A stretch of 16,679 bases of DNA, from the NCBI GenBank assembly GCA_900554975.1, contig USJI01000002.1, positions 1 through 16,679 on the forward strand, in the 5' to 3' direction. Made by a program: the position numbers and the translations under genes. Origin of the DNA: an uncultured Ruminococcus sp. GTDB taxonomy: Bacteria; Bacillota; Clostridia; Oscillospirales; Ruminococcaceae. Positions 15,870 to 16,679 of the stretch are shown in pieces (position 1 is the first letter of the stretch; every line of letters begins with the position of its first letter). Below the pieces are notes generated by a model. The model saw nothing but the letters and a program-made list of their open reading frames with translations. It made no database searches and was not told where the DNA came from.

Positions 15870-16542
15870 ATGGCTCTCCTTTTTTCACAAGGGTATAATC
15901 CCCGCTTTTATCTGCCATAAGCATAAAAACGTCTTTTTCCGAAAGGTGTTTTCGTTCCAGAAGGTCGGTTATCCACTGCTTTTTCAGTCCGCACTCTGCA
16001 AGACCCTGCTTTACAATTTTTCCGTCCGCAATGAGCATCACCGGCGGGTCAGATGATTTGCCGTCAATCTTCATATCCTGATTCTTCACATTCCTCTGAG
16101 GGAACTTTTCATAAACCGATACACTTCCGTTCGTTTCAACAACGGCAAACTGCACATCGCTTATATTAAAGATACTGTTCCCCCGAAGTGCAGTCATAAG
16201 GTCATCGACAGAAAAACGCAGTTCCTTCATGACATTCTGATCAACCACGCCTTCTCTTATGATTATTTTCGGCGAACCGGAAACTATGTGCCTGAGCCGC
16301 TTGGATTTGAGAGTAGCCCATGACATGAGAACTTCAAAGCAGACAAGCGAAAGTATCGGAAGAATTCCCATAGCAAGCGGTATATTAAGATCTTCCAGCG
16401 GCAGTGTCGCAATATTTGAAACCAGAATGGTTATAACAAGTTCAGAAGGCTGAAGCTCGCCTATCTGACGTTTTCCCATAAGCCTTACAGAAAAAATAAC
16501 AATGATGTACAAAATAATTGCACGAATAAAAACAATACTCAT
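15856..16542 (-). CDS. DUF421 (YetF-like) membrane protein
   Basis: 228 residues. The first half has about three TM helices (about 5-20, 36-52 and 57-76) with the family hallmark GKRQIGELQPSELVITIL at about 19-36. The second half is the soluble YetF-type domain, including SGSPKIIIREG, MTALRGNSIFNISDVQFAVVETNGSVSVY and a C-terminal ADGKIV segment. I chose ATG 16542 because GGAGG lies 8 nt upstream; an ATG at 16572 in the same frame has no such site. The frame overlaps the following DUF4363 gene by 14 bases. Family members are widespread in spore formers and of unknown biochemical role. Confidence 0.88.
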   Translation of the reverse strand: MSIVFIRAIILYIIVIFSVRLMGKRQIGELQPSELVITILVSNIATLPLEDLNIPLAMGILPILSLVCFEVLMSWATLKSKRLRHIVSGSPKIIIREGVVDQNVMKELRFSVDDLMTALRGNSIFNISDVQFAVVETNGSVSVYEKFPQRNVKNQDMKIDGKSSDPPVMLIADGKIVKQGLAECGLKKQWITDLLERKHLSEKDVFMLMADKSGDYTLVKKGEPYGKD

Positions 16543-16584
16543 AAATTCAGCCTCCGAATGTAGTTTATACATTTTCAGCTGTGG

Positions 16585-16635
16585 TATTCAGAAAAATACT
16601 TTTTTATTTGTTTTGTGAAAAAATTTTTCTGAATA
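16585..16635. repeat. Perfect 13-bp inverted repeat upstream of the DUF421 gene
   Basis: TATTCAGAAAAAT (16585-16597) and ATTTTTCTGAATA (16623-16635) are perfectly complementary around a 25-nt A/T-rich spacer. It lies 43 bp before the DUF421 start. It could be an operator, a weak terminator of the upstream gene or an RNA switch. It does not have the GC-rich stem of a standard terminator. Confidence 0.5.
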
Positions 16636-16679
16636 TAAATCTTACAAACGGGCCGACAAAGAATATCTGCAAACAATAT
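16604..16679 (-). CDS. Possible C-terminal end of an upstream gene
   Basis: A frame open from the right edge reads LQIFFVGPFVRFIFRKIF and stops with TAA at 16606-16604. Hydrophobic then basic, it could be the end of a membrane protein, but 25 codons is too little to be sure, and a second frame is also open to about 16574. The stop would lie in the loop of the inverted repeat. No family is assigned. Confidence 0.2.
   Translation of the reverse strand, partial: YCLQIFFVGPFVRFIFRKIFSQNK

Noticed and set aside
1..16679. Mobile elements, CRISPR arrays, tRNA genes, defence systems
   Set aside because: None seen: no transposase or integrase frames, no regularly spaced repeats, no tRNA cloverleaf signatures in the gaps.

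Overview
The window looks like chromosomal DNA of a low-to-moderate GC Gram-positive of the Clostridia, probably Oscillospiraceae (Ruminococcus-like). The evidence is Firmicutes-type gene content (RNase J, GdpP, tilS-hpt-ftsH, YdbS/YdbT-like, DUF421), strong AGGAGG-type ribosome binding sites, some GTG/TTG starts and textbook sigma-A promoters. The genus is inference. No mobile elements, CRISPR arrays, tRNAs or rRNAs are visible.

Region 1 (1-9263, all minus strand) is one long housekeeping gene string, in transcription order rnjA, gdpP, rplI, dnaB, tilS, hpt, ftsH (its 3' end lies outside the window). Spacing is tight: tilS abuts dnaB and hpt overlaps tilS. It joins two gene blocks that are separate in Bacillus subtilis (gdpP-rplI-dnaB and tilS-hpt-ftsH) and puts RNase J at the head. 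It links mRNA decay, c-di-AMP breakdown, ribosome structure, replication, tRNA-Ile2 maturation, purine salvage and membrane proteolysis.

Region 2 (9264-9821) is a 558-base stretch without a gene. It holds a perfect TTGACA-17-TATAAT promoter on the minus strand and then about 320 nt of foldable sequence with a long rod-like hairpin. G-U wobbles in the stems favour the minus strand as the RNA. It is either a stand-alone small RNA of unknown class or a roughly 460-nt leader of the rnjA operon.

Region 3 (9822-12353, minus strand) holds an alanine/glycine:cation symporter gene, whose last membrane helix is lost to an apparent frameshift, followed by a degenerate phosphohexomutase-like gene that has lost all its signature catalytic loops.

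Region 4 (12374-14407, plus strand) is a two-gene operon of bacterial PH-domain membrane proteins resembling B. subtilis YdbS and YdbT, with its own promoter and a strong bidirectional terminator.

Region 5 (14422-16679, minus strand) has a compact peptidase-U32-like protein behind a second perfect sigma-A promoter, an overlapping DUF421-DUF4363 membrane gene pair, a 13-bp perfect inverted repeat, and possibly the last codons of another gene at the right edge.

The most interesting items are the structured RNA/leader before rnjA, the apparently dead phosphohexomutase, the 3' frameshift in the symporter and the U32-like protein with its cysteine cluster.
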